A stretch of DNA of 64,000 nucleotides. Source: Streptomyces ferrugineus (lineage in GTDB: Bacteria; Actinomycetota; Actinomycetes; Streptomycetales; Streptomycetaceae). Positions 62,807-64,000 of the stretch are shown here, piece by piece. The translations under genes and the position numbers were made by a program. The notes under the pieces were generated by a model. That model saw only the letters and a program-made list of their open reading frames with translations, ran no database searches and was not told the origin of the DNA. Location: assembly GCF_015160855.1 (NCBI RefSeq), contig NZ_CP063373.1, positions 1,736,001-1,800,000 of the forward strand. The letters are read 5' to 3'. Every line of letters starts with the position of its first letter. The first letter of the stretch is position 1.

Positions 62807-64000
62807 ATGACCACCTTCGTGGACCGCGTCGAACTGCATGTCGCCGCGGGTAACGGAGGCCACGGCTGTGCCTCCGTCCACCGTGAGAAGTTCAAGCCGC
62901 TCGGCGGGCCCGACGGCGGCAACGGCGGACGTGGCGGGGACGTGATCCTCACCGTCGACCAGTCGGTCACCACGCTGCTCGACTACCACCACTCCCCGCA
63001 CCGCAAGGCCACCAACGGCAAGCCCGGCGAGGGCGGCAACCGCTCCGGCAAGGACGGGCAGGACCTGGTCCTTCCGGTGCCCGACGGCACGGTGGTGCTG
63101 GACAAGGCCGGCAACGTCCTCGCCGACCTGGTCGGCCACGGCACGTCCTACGTCGCCGCGCAGGGCGGCCGGGGCGGGCTCGGCAACGCCGCGCTGGCCT
63201 CCGCGCGACGCAAGGCGCCGGGGTTCGCGCTGCTCGGTGAGCCGGGGGACCTCCAGGACATCGTCCTCGAGCTGAAGACGGTCGCCGACGTGGCGCTGGT
63301 CGGGTACCCGAGCGCCGGCAAGTCCTCGCTGATCTCCGTGCTGAGCGCGGCGAAGCCCAAGATCGCGGACTACCCCTTCACGACCCTCGTGCCCAACCTC
63401 GGTGTGGTGACGGCCGGTTCGACCGTCTACACCATCGCCGACGTCCCCGGCCTCATCCCGGGCGCCAGCCAGGGCAAGGGCCTGGGCCTGGAGTTCCTGC
63501 GGCACGTCGAGCGGTGCAGTGTGCTGGTGCACGTCCTGGACACCGCGACGCTGGAGTCCGACCGCGACCCCGTCTCCGACCTGGACGTCATCGAGGCGGA
63601 GCTGCGGGAGTACGGCGGGCTGGACAACCGGCCGCGCATCGTCGTCCTGAACAAGATCGACGTACCCGACGGCAAGGACCTCGCCGAGATGGTGCGGCCG
63701 GATCTGGAGGCCCGCGGTTACCGGGTCTTCGAGGTGTCGGCGGTGGCGCACATCGGGCTGAAGGAGCTGTCGTTCGCGCTGGCGGACCTGGTGGCCAGGG
63801 CGCGGGCCGCGAAGCCGAAGGAAGAGGCGACGCGGATCGTGATCCGGCCGAAGGCCGTCGACGACGCGGGCTTCACCGTGACCCGCGAGGAGGCCGGCGG
63901 GGAGCCGCTGTTCCGGGTGCGGGGCGAGAAGCCCGAGCGCTGGGTGCGGCAGACCGACTTCAACAACGACGAGGCGGTCGGGTATCTCGCCGACCGACTG
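62807..64000 (+). CDS. obgE: GTPase Obg (CgtA), partial
   Basis: The first 398 residues of a ribosome-assembly and stress GTPase; the gene runs off the window end. The glycine-rich Obg fold (about 1-158; [29 protein letters not shown]) is complete. The G domain shows G1 GYPSAGKSS, switch G2 with [15 protein letters not shown]3 DVPGL and G4 NKID. The OCT domain begins near residue 350 ([20 protein letters not shown]) and is cut. In Streptomyces, Obg affects aerial mycelium formation. The ATG at 62807 follows TGGAGG. Confidence 0.97.
   Translation, partial: MTTFVDRVELHVAAGNGGHGCASVHREKFKPLGGPDGGNGGRGGDVILTVDQSVTTLLDYHHSPHRKATNGKPGEGGNRSGKDGQDLVLPVPDGTVVLDKAGNVLADLVGHGTSYVAAQGGRGGLGNAALASARRKAPGFALLGEPGDLQDIVLELKTVADVALVGYPSAGKSSLISVLSAAKPKIADYPFTTLVPNLGVVTAGSTVYTIADVPGLIPGASQGKGLGLEFLRHVERCSVLVHVLDTATLESDRDPVSDLDVIEAELREYGGLDNRPRIVVLNKIDVPDGKDLAEMVRPDLEARGYRVFEVSAVAHIGLKELSFALADLVARARAAKPKEEATRIVIRPKAVDDAGFTVTREEAGGEPLFRVRGEKPERWVRQTDFNNDEAVGYLADRL

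Overview
The window is chromosomal DNA of a Streptomyces-type actinomycete. The evidence is very high GC, GTG/ATG starts with GGAGG-type ribosome sites, clpP1-clpP2-clpX next to tig, mreB-mreC-mreD-pbp2-rodA, an RNase E with long Ala/Arg/Glu-rich arms before rplU-rpmA-obgE, and a nickel-type operator at sodF. From memory, gene order from sodF to obgE follows the S. coelicolor chromosome around SCO2633-SCO2595. No database was consulted.

Layout. (1) 1-5.1 kb: a sugar-uptake locus (ABC permease, Tat-type lipoprotein binding protein, divergent FGGY kinase), a histidine phosphatase and a DUF574 methyltransferase. (2) 5.2-14.7 kb: sodF with its operator, two paralogous amino-acid permeases, bioY, an LPKTG wall-anchored protein divergent from a Ser/Thr kinase, rpiB and a Nei-type DNA glycosylase. 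(3) 14.70-16.28 kb: an intact insertion sequence with 17-bp inverted ends and a 5-bp target duplication, inserted 1 bp beyond the stop codon of an Eis-like acetyltransferase. (4) 16.3-23.7 kb: signalling genes (Eis-like, SpoIIE-type phosphatase, single-domain HD hydrolase, acyltransferase-3, a 64-residue membrane protein, a PQQ-propeller Ser/Thr kinase). (5) 23.7-28.7 kb: tRNA-Gly, tRNA-Pro, tig and the Clp genes with a candidate ClgR box. (6) 28.8-45.6 kb: valS, folC, DUF4233, ndk, the mre/rod cell-wall cluster, a CYTH-CHAD protein and a B12-binding radical SAM protein. (7) 45.6-56.7 kb: an accessory block with a universal stress protein, secondary alcohol dehydrogenase, GH15 hydrolase, divergent G6PDH-like enzyme, gluconokinase, tandem Lrp-type regulator, AbgT transporter, M20 peptidase and a repeat-built membrane protein. 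(8) 56.7 kb to the end: TIGR03936 protein, RNase E/G, rplU, rpmA and obgE (cut by the window edge).

How the genes work together. Most of the window is housekeeping: protein folding and turnover, translation, folate and nucleotide metabolism, and lateral/spore wall synthesis. The least ordinary part is block 7, which separates two radical-SAM-associated genes that I expect to be neighbours. It holds two candidate small pathways. One is GH15, a G6PDH-like enzyme lacking its phosphate-binding signature, and gluconokinase, which could form a glucose-to-6-phosphogluconate route. The other is AbgT, an M20 carboxypeptidase-like protein and a divergent tandem Lrp regulator, which could take up and cleave p-aminobenzoyl-glutamate or related glutamyl compounds. 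Both assignments are inference. Several genes (rpiB, the HD gene, valS, folC, CYTH-CHAD) share a -10-like hexamer exactly 6 nt before the start codon and lack a ribosome site, which suggests leaderless transcripts.
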